Positions 1 through 5,775 of a DNA stretch of 6,264 nt are shown here, piece by piece; the stretch's first letter is position 1; every line of letters begins with the position of its first letter. The DNA is from Saprospiraceae bacterium. Lineage in GTDB: Bacteria; Bacteroidota; Bacteroidia; Chitinophagales; Saprospiraceae. Under the pieces are notes generated by a model, which saw only the letters and a program-made list of their open reading frames with translations, had not been told where the DNA came from and did not search any database. The stretch lies in NCBI GenBank assembly GCA_027031185.1, contig JALVEF010000549.1, forward strand, positions 1 to 6,264. The letters run 5' to 3'. Made by a program: the position numbers and the translations under genes.

Positions 1-1
1 A

Positions 2-658
2 GTCTTGCGAGACATCAACTTGAGCCTCTATCCGGGTGACACCATCGGCATCATGGGCCGGACCGGATCCGGCAAAAGCACACTGGCTCAGTTGATTGCC
101 GGCATTCTTCCCCCCGACGAAGGCACAATCAGCTCCACATGCCCGCCGGCCCGCATCCAAATGGTATTTCAAAATGCACCGGCATCCCTGGTGCCGCCAC
201 TGCCGGTACTTACAGCGGTGGCGGATATCGTACGGTACAACATACACGGCGACAATCCGGCGGCAGTGGCAAAGACCTTACTCAGGCGGATGGGGCTGGA
301 CGATGACCTGCTCTACCGGCTGCCCGGGGAGTTGTCCGGCGGCCAACAGCAGCGGGTAGCCATCGCCAAAGCCCTTGCCGCCAATCCGCGCATTCTTTTA
401 TTGGATGAAGCCACCACCGGGTTGGAAAAACCGGTGGCCTATGACATCCTGAGCCATTTATTGCGAGTTTTTACCGGTGAGCGGGCACTGGTAATCATCA
501 GTCACGAACCGGCCATCATCAGGCGCTTTACCACCCGATGCATTGTCCTGGACGACGGTCAGATTGTTGAGCAAGGGCCTACCGACCGGCTTTTTCAGGC
601 ACCAAAAAGTCCCCGTCTTCAAACACTCCTCCAAGCTGCGCGTCACCTGAGTACATAA
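2..658 (+). CDS. ABC transporter ATP-binding protein, 3' part (oligopeptide/dipeptide/nickel-type), truncated by window edge
   Basis: Cytoplasmic ATPase subunit of an ABC transporter; it hydrolyses ATP to power a membrane permease. The visible reading frame opens at the left edge with V-L-R-D-I-N-L-S-L, the usual strand before Walker A, so perhaps 20-40 N-terminal residues lie upstream and the TTG at 5 is not the real start. Counting that TTG codon as residue 1: Walker A GRTGSGKST at 18-26, Q-loop Gln56 in QMVFQNAPASL, signature LSGGQQQ at 110-116, Walker B ILLLDE at 130-135, and H-loop His167 in VIISHE. The 'QMVFQ..ASL.P' stretch after the Q-loop resembles OppF/DppF/NikE ATPases, which import peptides or nickel; the substrate cannot be decided here. 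The D-loop reads TTGLE instead of the usual SALD, a mild oddity. All motifs needed for catalysis are present. The TAA stop (656-658) abuts a mobile element. No permease gene is visible, so its partners must lie to the left. Confidence 0.93.
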   Translation, partial: VLRDINLSLYPGDTIGIMGRTGSGKSTLAQLIAGILPPDEGTISSTCPPARIQMVFQNAPASLVPPLPVLTAVADIVRYNIHGDNPAAVAKTLLRRMGLDDDLLYRLPGELSGGQQQRVAIAKALAANPRILLLDEATTGLEKPVAYDILSHLLRVFTGERALVIISHEPAIIRRFTTRCIVLDDGQIVEQGPTDRLFQAPKSPRLQTLLQAARHLST

Positions 659-665
659 AAAAAAC
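658..665. repeat. 8-bp target-site duplication, left copy (AAAAAAAC)
   Basis: AAAAAAAC directly precedes the GTAAC end of the palindromic element at 666-828 and is repeated exactly after its other end (829-836). It begins on the last base of the ABC ATPase stop codon, so the insertion left that gene intact. The low complexity of the A-run weakens it as sole evidence, but the terminal C makes the match more than a simple A-tract. Confidence 0.7.
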
Positions 666-828
666 GTAACTGTTTAGGTGCTCCTGTTTTTAGGGATAAA
701 ATAGGCATTTTTGTTCCTGTTGAAGCGAAAATTTTCGATGCGTAGCAGCGCTACGTGAGAAAATTTTTGCAAAAACAGGGGCAAAAAGGGCATTTTAGCG
801 CAAAAACAGCGGGTACCTAAACAGTTAC
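666..828. mobile_element. 163-bp palindromic MITE-like element, IS66-type ends (copy 1, full length)
   Basis: The element starts GTAACTGTTTAGGT and ends with the inverted ACCTAAACAGTTAC. The whole length is one imperfect palindrome: arms of about 80 bp (666-746 and 750-828) meet at CGTAGC-AGC-GCTACG (741-755). Both arms carry blocks such as CTGTTTTT, TAAAAT, CCTGTT and AAAATTTTC in the same order. It has no reading frame of note and no transposase. GTAA termini and the exact flanking 8-bp duplication match what is known of IS66-family insertion sequences, so this is inferred to be a non-autonomous derivative moved in trans. If transcribed it would form a very long hairpin. Lying between two convergent genes, it may also help block read-through from either side. 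Confidence 0.75.
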
Positions 829-836
829 AAAAAAAC
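829..836. repeat. 8-bp target-site duplication, right copy (AAAAAAAC)
   Basis: Exact repeat of 658-665 immediately after the GTTAC end of copy 1. It also directly precedes the GTAAC end of copy 2, so the two elements are separated only by these 8 bp. Confidence 0.7.
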
Positions 837-894
837 GTAACTGTTTAGCTGCGCCTGTTATTAGCACAAAAACAGCGGGCCCCAAAGCAGTTAC
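837..894. mobile_element. 58-bp palindromic element, shortened relative of copy 1 (copy 2)
   Basis: Starts GTAACTGTTTAG and ends CAGTTAC. The left part (GTAACTGTTTAGcTGCgCCTGTT) follows the left arm of copy 1. The right part (TTAGCaCAAAAACAGCGGG) follows the right arm of copy 1 near 794-813. It therefore looks like a copy that lost the middle, leaving a short hairpin with matching GCGCCTGTTATTAG / CTAATAACAGGCGC-like arms. It is more decayed than copy 1. Its right flank is CATAAAAA, which does not match its immediate left flank, so no clean target duplication is visible. Confidence 0.65.
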
Positions 895-897
895 CAT

Positions 898-930
898 AAA
901 AAAAGTGCTCCGCCGGTTGGCGGAGCACTT
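898..930 (-). terminator. Intrinsic terminator of the T9SS-cargo gene
   Basis: A perfect 12-bp GC-rich stem, AAGTGCTCCGCC (903-914) and GGCGGAGCACTT (919-930), encloses a 4-base loop. Read on the minus strand the stem runs into seven T residues (complement of A 898-904). It lies 22 bp beyond the TAA stop at 953-955, the right place and orientation to end transcription of the secreted-protein gene. On the plus strand there is no T-tract, so it is one-directional. Confidence 0.9.
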
Positions 931-952
931 CGGGCAAAGCAAGAAAACAGGC

Positions 953-2908
953 TTACTTCACCACTACAAAAGACTTGGTAGCTACACCGTCTTTAGTCTG
1001 TATGCGGAGCAAATATTCTCCTGCGGCCAGATGGGAGACATCCACCGTCTCTACTTGCTGACGCACGCCATCCACATGGCCGGTAGAGATCAGGCTTCCG
1101 TGCATGGTAGCCACTGCATAAGCCACATCAGTCGGATTGTCAAAATCCATCTTGAAACGCAAGCGGCCGTTTGTGACCGGATTCGGCATGATTTCAAGCA
1201 CATTATCCGCCAGCTTGGGCAGCTTGGTATCTACCAGGATTTTCAACTTAATAATAAAGTTGGGAGCATCACCGGGAGAACCACCCCAGTAGGCCGCTAC
1301 ATGGCCATCTCTAACAATGAGACCGCCGCCAATATAAAAAGGCGCATCATCCGAATAAGCAATAGACAGCCCCAATGAATTTCCATTGGCCGTAGTATTG
1401 AAAATCAATAGATACTCATGGTTAGCGTCCAGCTTCGCTTCGGTTGGGTCTCCATCTACATTCAAAAAATCAGTAATGGCGACCTCAGTCACATCAACAG
1501 GATCCGTGAGGGTGTACTCCGAATAGGACACAAATTCCCATCCTTTATCAGGGCCATCATTTTCCAGCAAGGAAGAGGTCAATTGCCCATTATTCGGATA
1601 ACGCTTGGTAGGATCTATTACCTTTTTTATGTGCAGTTCAATTGTCCTTTCCAGCGTTTGATTCGGAGGAAATCCTACTACAGGAGCCACCTCAAATAAT
1701 ACCGTATCAATCGCCACTTCTAGTCCATCAGTGTTGGGCTCACACACATTATAATACGACCCAAGTGCCAAAAAAGAAGTGGGAGCAATTAAAGGATACG
1801 GATGAAAGCCGTAGGAATGCCATTTAGCGAAAGTACGATCGGTCACTACATATATACCTTCAAGACTATTATCTTCGGAATAAAATTCTTCTCCATTTGA
1901 ACTATCCGCGCTGATGGTGTACCTGACAGTGTACACACCTTGCTCATTCACCGGCGCCCATGTCTCAGAGAAATCAATCGTGTCATTCGAAACCGTATCA
2001 CGAAATTCGGCGATAAGCGTATCCGTTGAGAATAACACTGTGCTATCTTCGTCCAATACCTCAGCCTTGACAGTTACATTGTTTACGGTATTATATGCCA
2101 TATTTCTGACACGACAGCGAAAACCCATTATATCACAATCCACCCCGGTCAGCTGTGGCTGCGCAAAGCTTGAGGCGGGCACAATATAATCAAACACAGC
2201 TACATCCAAAGCCGGAGGACGAACAAGCGCCACATCATCTATTATCCAAAAGTAGTAATACCCATCCCATACGAAACGGATCCTTACATCGGGCTGATTG
2301 CCCGCCGTCGGTGATATAACAACATACCTCCAGGAATCCGCGCCGGACCATTCATTAAGGCCTATGTTTTGATTAGCATAAATCTCATAACGATCCCAGC
2401 TATTGCCGCCATCATTACTTACCTCAATGTATGGAGTTGCTTCAAAATTCCGGTAGCTCTGGTAAAAGAAAACCGCCACATCGGGCTCACCGGAGCAATC
2501 AATCGAAGGCGAGGTCAACACACTCTTCTGAGGAGCCGGTGCGGGCCCAATCCCAAAAGAGTCCTGCATCCCGAAATTGTCCAGGTAGTCGGAGTTAAAC
2601 CCTACTGTCCCGTTACTAGCAGTTGGCGAAGCCAAGGCGCGTGCATCAAGCCAATATGCCCCCTTTGGCACCAAAATACCATCCGGATTCCACACCCAGA
2701 CGGCATTGGCGACACTATCCTGAACTTTGCATTCAAGACCTTGCGTCGTCCAATCATTCATGCCCCCGTTAAAGGTAGAGTTGTCGTACTCCGATCCCGT
2801 ACTGTTTGGCCCACCCCAAATGTAGGTCCAGTTAGGTTGCGCCACCAGTGAGCTTGCAAAGACTATGGCCAGCGCGGCCAATAAGCCTCGAGTAAAGTTA
2901 ATTTTCAT
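953..2908 (-). CDS. Secreted/surface protein with T9SS type A sorting domain, MAM-like and CARDB-like domains
   Basis: A 651-residue protein exported by Sec, then across the outer membrane by the type IX secretion system. Start chosen at ATG 2906-2908, which gives a textbook signal peptide: MKINFTR, a hydrophobic run at 8-22, and likely cleavage after SLVA at 23, before Gln24. An upstream TTG at 2953 overlaps the promoter box and is rejected. Residues about 130-230 resemble a MAM/jelly-roll module (SPSIDCSG, the YIEVSNDGGNSW strand, then WIIDDVALV). Residues about 234-355 resemble an Ig-like CARDB fold (DVAVFDYIVP ... YTVRYTISADSSNGEE). Residues about 571-651 are the sorting domain: MPNPVTNGRLRF, then DVSHLAAGEYLLRI and the terminal KSFVVVK. 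No catalytic motif was recognised, so adhesion or binding is likelier than an enzyme, by inference. The gene appears less GC-rich than waaA and rfaE1, as is common for such variable surface proteins. It has its own promoter and terminator and probably forms a single-gene unit. Confidence 0.9.
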   Translation of the reverse strand: MKINFTRGLLAALAIVFASSLVAQPNWTYIWGGPNSTGSEYDNSTFNGGMNDWTTQGLECKVQDSVANAVWVWNPDGILVPKGAYWLDARALASPTASNGTVGFNSDYLDNFGMQDSFGIGPAPAPQKSVLTSPSIDCSGEPDVAVFFYQSYRNFEATPYIEVSNDGGNSWDRYEIYANQNIGLNEWSGADSWRYVVISPTAGNQPDVRIRFVWDGYYYFWIIDDVALVRPPALDVAVFDYIVPASSFAQPQLTGVDCDIMGFRCRVRNMAYNTVNNVTVKAEVLDEDSTVLFSTDTLIAEFRDTVSNDTIDFSETWAPVNEQGVYTVRYTISADSSNGEEFYSEDNSLEGIYVVTDRTFAKWHSYGFHPYPLIAPTSFLALGSYYNVCEPNTDGLEVAIDTVLFEVAPVVGFPPNQTLERTIELHIKKVIDPTKRYPNNGQLTSSLLENDGPDKGWEFVSYSEYTLTDPVDVTEVAITDFLNVDGDPTEAKLDANHEYLLIFNTTANGNSLGLSIAYSDDAPFYIGGGLIVRDGHVAAYWGGSPGDAPNFIIKLKILVDTKLPKLADNVLEIMPNPVTNGRLRFKMDFDNPTDVAYAVATMHGSLISTGHVDGVRQQVETVDVSHLAAGEYLLRIQTKDGVATKSFVVVK

Positions 2909-2950
2909 CGTGAAATTCGATTTAGTGAACAATTCTGATTCAGCCAGTCC

Positions 2951-2985
2951 CAAAGATAGTACCTTGGGCGTTATTAAATGGCAAA
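2951..2985 (-). promoter_or_regulatory. Bacteroidota-type promoter for the T9SS-cargo gene
   Basis: On the minus strand TATCTTTG (2951-2958) matches the -7 consensus TAnnTTTG exactly. A TTTG (2982-2985) lies 23 bases upstream, within the 17-23 spacing reported for the -33 box in Flavobacterium. Transcription would begin near 2944-2946, giving a leader of roughly 36-38 nt before the ATG at 2908. This fixes the start codon and shows the gene can be expressed independently of rfaE1. Confidence 0.72.
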
Positions 2986-2992
2986 TGCCATT
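2977..2992. repeat. Inverted repeat overlapping the -33 box (possible operator)
   Basis: AATGGCA-AA-TGCCATT is a perfect 7-bp inverted repeat with a 2-base spacer. It covers the -33 TTTG of the T9SS-cargo promoter, where a bound regulator could act. Alternatively it is a weak AT-rich hairpin ending rfaE1, whose stop is at 3047. Neither role is proven. Confidence 0.4.
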
Positions 2993-3046
2993 AATTTTTT
3001 CCTTTTCCGGTGCCCGGCAGCAAATTTTATCACGCGCCCACGCCGG

Positions 3047-4036
3047 CTATTCGTCTGAAGATGCATCAGCGCCCCGCAATTCTTCCGCATAAACGGGCGC
3101 CACGCCCAGTTTGCCGCACACAATCCCTGCGGCCCGATTGGCCAGATCAACGGCCGCCTGCAAAGGAATCTCTGATGCCATGCCCAGCGCCAATACACTG
3201 ATAACCGTATCCCCGGCACCACTGACATCGGCCACCGCGCGAGCACCCGTATCACGAAGCTGTCCCGGCTCACCCAAACGGTCTTTGACATAAATGCCTT
3301 TGGACGAAAGTGTCACCACGACATACCGGCATCCCAGGCGATGTTTCACCTCATCGGCCGCGTCATCCAATGCGCTTTGAGTCACCGGCACATCCCGGTT
3401 CAATCCATACGCCAACTCCTTCAAGTTAGGCTTAAACAAACTCACCCCGCGATAATGCCAAAAATTGCGTTGTTTCGGATCCACCACCACGGGAATGTCA
3501 TGTTGACGGGCCACCTCCCGGATATGGGCAATCAGGGCAGGCGTCAGCACGCCTTTGTCATAATCCTGCAACACAATGGCGTCAACTTCTTGGCGGCCAC
3601 ACAAGCCGGCAATGTAATGTCGCATTTGCGCGGAATCGTCTTCTGTCACATCCGCCGTATCCTCCTCATCCAAGCGGAGCAGCTGCTGGCCGGACGCCAA
3701 TATGCGGGTCTTTACCGTCGTCTTCCGGCCGGCATTGGCAATGACCCGGCGCCCGTCTATTCCCGCTTCTGCCAACAGCGCCCGGAGACGCCTGCCGGCT
3801 TCATCATCGCCGGTCACCGTACACAGAACGGGTTCTCCGCCCAAAGTTTTGATATTGAGCGCCACATTGGCGGCGCCTCCCAGACGGGCTTCCACATCAA
3901 CCAGCGACACGACGGGTACCGGCGCTTCCGGAGAGATGCGGTCCACACGTCCCATGCGGTACACATCCAACATCACGTCGCCGACAACCAGCACTTTCCT
4001 TCCTTGAAAATTTCGCAGGATATTTTCGACTTCCAT
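3047..4036 (-). CDS. rfaE1: D-glycero-beta-D-manno-heptose-7-phosphate kinase (HldA / RfaE domain I)
   Basis: Cytoplasmic PfkB/ribokinase-family enzyme that phosphorylates heptose 7-phosphate at C1, giving the 1,7-bisphosphate on the way to ADP-heptose for the LPS inner core. The 329 residues carry the family markers in order: VVGDVMLD (17-24), RISPEAPVPVV (33-43), GGAANVALN (53-61), KTTVKTRI (105-112), QDYDKGVL (157-164), VDPK (185-188), FKPNLKE (201-207), and DVSGAGDT (270-277) with the catalytic Asp276. It ends shortly after the kinase fold. The cytidylyl/adenylyltransferase half of bifunctional HldE is absent, so ADP-heptose formation needs a separate HldC-type protein elsewhere. The ATG at 4034-4036 is the only sensible start, because the next Met is residue 22, inside the first motif. 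The stop is TAG. It lies downstream of waaA with a 183-bp gap holding a mobile element. Confidence 0.93.
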   Translation of the reverse strand: MEVENILRNFQGRKVLVVGDVMLDVYRMGRVDRISPEAPVPVVSLVDVEARLGGAANVALNIKTLGGEPVLCTVTGDDEAGRRLRALLAEAGIDGRRVIANAGRKTTVKTRILASGQQLLRLDEEDTADVTEDDSAQMRHYIAGLCGRQEVDAIVLQDYDKGVLTPALIAHIREVARQHDIPVVVDPKQRNFWHYRGVSLFKPNLKELAYGLNRDVPVTQSALDDAADEVKHRLGCRYVVVTLSSKGIYVKDRLGEPGQLRDTGARAVADVSGAGDTVISVLALGMASEIPLQAAVDLANRAAGIVCGKLGVAPVYAEELRGADASSDE

Positions 4037-4041
4037 AGCGA

Positions 4042-4049
4042 CAAAGGTA
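4042..4049 (-). promoter_or_regulatory. Candidate -7 box of rfaE1, very close to the start codon
   Basis: On the minus strand TACCTTTG matches TAnnTTTG exactly and ends only 5 bases before the rfaE1 ATG. A start site about 5 bases downstream would fall at or next to the A of ATG, implying a leaderless or near-leaderless mRNA. No good TTG lies at the expected -33 distance; the best is TTA about 24 bases upstream. A perfect 10-bp palindrome, AAAGCGCTTT (4053-4062), lies just upstream in the spacer. The box may be chance, but it would explain expression despite the insertion after waaA. Confidence 0.45.
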
Positions 4050-4122
4050 GCGAAAGCGCTTTAATCGCACTATTAACTATCTGTGGAGAGAAACTGCCAA
4101 ATTAGAGAGAGAAATAATCCAT

Positions 4123-4195
4123 TGCCCACCATAACTGTTTAGGTGCTCCTGTTTTTAGGGATAAAATAGGAGCATCTAAACAGCTACTGTCCACC
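4123..4195. mobile_element. 57-bp palindromic MITE-like element with imperfect 8-bp duplication (copy 3)
   Basis: The element proper is 4131-4187. It starts (A)TAACTGTTTAGG, the first G having apparently become A, and ends CTAAACAGCTAC. Positions 4132-4170 are identical over 39 bases to 667-705 of copy 1. The sequence then jumps to AGCATCTAAACAG, so this is an internally deleted form that folds into one hairpin around TAGGGATA. The flanks TGCCCACC (4123-4130) and TGTCCACC (4188-4195) match at 7 of 8 positions, the 8-bp duplication expected for IS66-type transposition. It sits 24 bp after the waaA stop codon (including its right duplication) and upstream of rfaE1, so it may reduce read-through from waaA. 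Confidence 0.72.
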
Positions 4196-4219
4196 AAAGG
4201 TAAATGCATAATTCGATAT

Positions 4220-5485
4220 TTACAAGTATTTCTCAAGCATCGAAAGGATTTTGTCCGTGGCACCCCGTCCGGCATTCATGTAGGCATGCAGGACACGCCC
4301 CGCCGCTTCCCGCTGGCCGGCGTCCGAATAACAGGCCATCGCTTGAGCAAATTGACGCCGGCAGCGGGCTATCCCCGCCTGCCGGCAGTTCAGTACCCGT
4401 GCCCCGCCATTGCGCACAAAATACACCGCCTCCACAAACTTCTCGTAGCGGGGACCGAAGATCAAAGGCACGCCATACACCGCCGGCTCCAGTGTATTGT
4501 GAATGCCCGAACGGAGAAAGCCGCCTCCGATGTAGGCGACCGTGGCATACCGGTACAAATATTTCAAGTGGCCGATCGTATCCACCAACACCACACGGTC
4601 AGCAGACGTGAGTTCGGCCCGTCCGGCCGGCAAGTCACTAAATCGCACCACGCCATCGCCCAATTGGCGCAGCAGTCGCTGCACATTCCTCTCCCCCACA
4701 TCATGCGGCGCCACAATAAACCGCCAGCCCGAAGCCCCCAACGTCTCCAAAGATGGCAAAAACACTTTCTCGTCTGACGGCCAGATACTACCGAACACCA
4801 GCACATTCTGCCCCGACCAAACCCTCAGAAAGTCATATTCCCGCCCCGCTGCATAGTCGGCCAGTACACCATCCACCCGCGTGTCTCCCGTCACGACCAC
4901 CCGGGACAGACCAAGACGCTTCAAAACCGTACAGGACGTTTCGTCCTGTAAACTAATCCCCCTTACCCCGTGCAATAATGGAAGAAGGGACACGGCCCAT
5001 GGCCGTGTAAGGTAATGGCGTTCCCCAAACACGGACGACACATAAAACACCGGCACATCTCGCCGGTGCAGTTCCTGCAAATACCCAAACCACAACTCAT
5101 TTTTAACGAAAATGGCCAACCGCGGGCGAGCGGCATCCAAAAATCGCCGTACTGCTCCGGGCCGGTCATCCGGCAGATAACAGACAAAGTCGGCGGGCGC
5201 TGCATCCTGCACTTGTTCATAACCCGACGGGGAGAAAAAAGTCAGCAACAGGCTCCGCGCCGGGTAGCGGCGACGGAGCGCCACCAACAAGGGCTTGGCT
5301 TGCTCATACTCTCCCAGCGACGCACAATGCACCCAAATCACGTCCTTCTCCCCGACGCCGTGTGAGCGCAAATAGGGCACGGCAGCCCGTCCGCCGCGCA
5401 CCCGCTTCCGCGCCTTGTCCGAATACACCGCCGCCAAACGGAGCAAAAAGAAATACACACTCACCGCCACCCGATACAGCGCCAT
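4220..5485 (-). CDS. waaA: 3-deoxy-D-manno-octulosonic acid (Kdo) transferase WaaA/KdtA
   Basis: Inner-membrane-associated GT-B glycosyltransferase (family GT30) that transfers Kdo from CMP-Kdo to the lipid A precursor, an early step of LPS core assembly. The start is taken at ATG 5483-5485, giving 421 residues, the usual family length. The frame stays open upstream to 5692, but that extension is repeat-derived and unlike any WaaA. Residues about 2-21 (ALYRVAVSVYFFLLRLAAVY) form the membrane anchor. HCASLGEYEQA at 53-63 contains Glu59, which aligns by eye with the catalytic Glu of the family. FVKNELW at 126-132 matches the second conserved Glu block. The C-terminal nucleotide-sugar domain shows GSIWPSDE (232-239), APHDV (259-263) and GGGFLRSGIHNTLEPAVYG at 320-338, followed by PLIFGP. 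Whether it adds one or several Kdo residues cannot be read from the sequence. The next gene in the same direction is rfaE1, another LPS-core gene. Confidence 0.94.
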   Translation of the reverse strand: MALYRVAVSVYFFLLRLAAVYSDKARKRVRGGRAAVPYLRSHGVGEKDVIWVHCASLGEYEQAKPLLVALRRRYPARSLLLTFFSPSGYEQVQDAAPADFVCYLPDDRPGAVRRFLDAARPRLAIFVKNELWFGYLQELHRRDVPVFYVSSVFGERHYLTRPWAVSLLPLLHGVRGISLQDETSCTVLKRLGLSRVVVTGDTRVDGVLADYAAGREYDFLRVWSGQNVLVFGSIWPSDEKVFLPSLETLGASGWRFIVAPHDVGERNVQRLLRQLGDGVVRFSDLPAGRAELTSADRVVLVDTIGHLKYLYRYATVAYIGGGFLRSGIHNTLEPAVYGVPLIFGPRYEKFVEAVYFVRNGGARVLNCRQAGIARCRRQFAQAMACYSDAGQREAAGRVLHAYMNAGRGATDKILSMLEKYL

Positions 5486-5545
5486 AGTCACGATTTGCCG
5501 CACAATATCGGTTTTGTTTGGCAAACTTCTACACTTTACGGGACT

Positions 5546-5563
5546 AAACCCCTTTTGGGGTTT
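5546..5563 (+). terminator. Hairpin with T-rich tail, candidate plus-strand terminator or waaA leader hairpin
   Basis: AAACCCC-TTTT-GGGGTTT is a perfect 7-bp stem with a 4-base loop, followed on the plus strand by TTGCTCTTTTT. That is terminator-like for plus-strand transcription, yet no plus-strand gene is recognised upstream, where waaA lies antisense. On the minus strand it would be a hairpin in the waaA leader, about 60 bp before the ATG and without a T-tract. Confidence 0.4.
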
Positions 5564-5576
5564 TGCTCTTTTTATC

Positions 5577-5594
5577 CGTTGGATAAAGCCAACG
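5577..5594. repeat. Small hairpin in the waaA upstream region
   Basis: CGTTGG-ATAAAG-CCAACG gives a 6-bp perfect stem with a 6-base loop. It lies between the 5546-5563 hairpin and the 5612-5631 palindrome. Its role is unknown; with its neighbours it makes the waaA leader unusually structured. Confidence 0.4.
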
Positions 5595-5599
5595 AAAGC

Positions 5600-5633
5600 T
5601 AAAGGTAGGTAGTGCCAAATTAATTTGGCACAA
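5600..5633 (-). promoter_or_regulatory. Weak candidate promoter for waaA spanning a palindrome
   Basis: On the minus strand TACCTTTA (5600-5607) differs from TAnnTTTG only in the last base. A TTG (5631-5633) lies 23 bases upstream. The 20-bp palindrome fills most of the spacer between them. A start here would give a leader of roughly 110 nt containing two hairpins. No better match to the consensus was found between this point and the waaA ATG; GAAGTTTG nearer the gene has one mismatch. Confidence 0.3.
5612..5631. promoter_or_regulatory. Perfect 20-bp palindrome upstream of waaA (possible operator)
   Basis: GTGCCAAATTAATTTGGCAC is its own reverse complement over all 20 bases, with no spacer. 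Symmetry of this length is typical of sites for dimeric repressors or activators. It lies 127-146 bp upstream of the waaA start and within the weak candidate promoter. It could equally be part of the repetitive region that begins just beyond it. Confidence 0.45.
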
Positions 5634-5672
5634 GCGAAGTCGGGCGATCGGGATGCTGTTCGGTATTGCCGT

Positions 5673-5775
5673 CCCGCACTTACTTGCCCCAAAAGTGGAG
5701 CAAATGGCCTTCATCATACAATAAGTCTGTGCGGAAGAACCAAAGCCAAAATCCAGCAAAGCAAGTAAGTGCGGG
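5673..5775. repeat. 103-bp element with 15-bp inverted ends, copy 1
   Basis: CCCGCACTTACTTGC (5673-5687) is perfectly inverted at GCAAGTAAGTGCGGG (5761-5775). The interior includes AGCAAATGGCCTTCATCATA. This is the most diverged of the three full copies. It shares the variant GCCCCAAAAG(T/C)GGAGC with the truncated copy 4 rather than with its neighbours. Confidence 0.75.

Noticed and set aside
895..902. Target-site duplication for copy 2
   Set aside because: The right flank CATAAAAA does not match the immediate left flank AAAAAAAC. A CATAAAAA copy exists at 654-661 but is offset by four bases, so poly-A slippage would have to be invoked.
905..1378. Plus-strand open frame starting in the terminator
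   Set aside because: Overlaps the terminator stem and the antisense of the sorting domain; no protein features.
2909..2953. TTG start at 2953 for the secreted protein
   Set aside because: It lies inside the TATCTTTG promoter box and would put 15 polar residues before an otherwise ideal signal peptide; ATG 2908 is far better.
3341..4105. Long plus-strand open frame (254 codons) opposite rfaE1
   Set aside because: It is the antisense shadow of a well-conserved kinase gene and its translation has no recognisable motif.
4204..4856. Several plus-strand open frames opposite waaA
   Set aside because: Shadows of a GC-rich conserved gene; compositionally odd translations without motifs.
5486..5692. 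N-terminal extension of waaA to 5692
   Set aside because: The extra 69 residues are encoded by the hairpin and repeat region, do not resemble WaaA, and would make the protein much longer than the family norm; ATG 5485 starts right at the membrane anchor.
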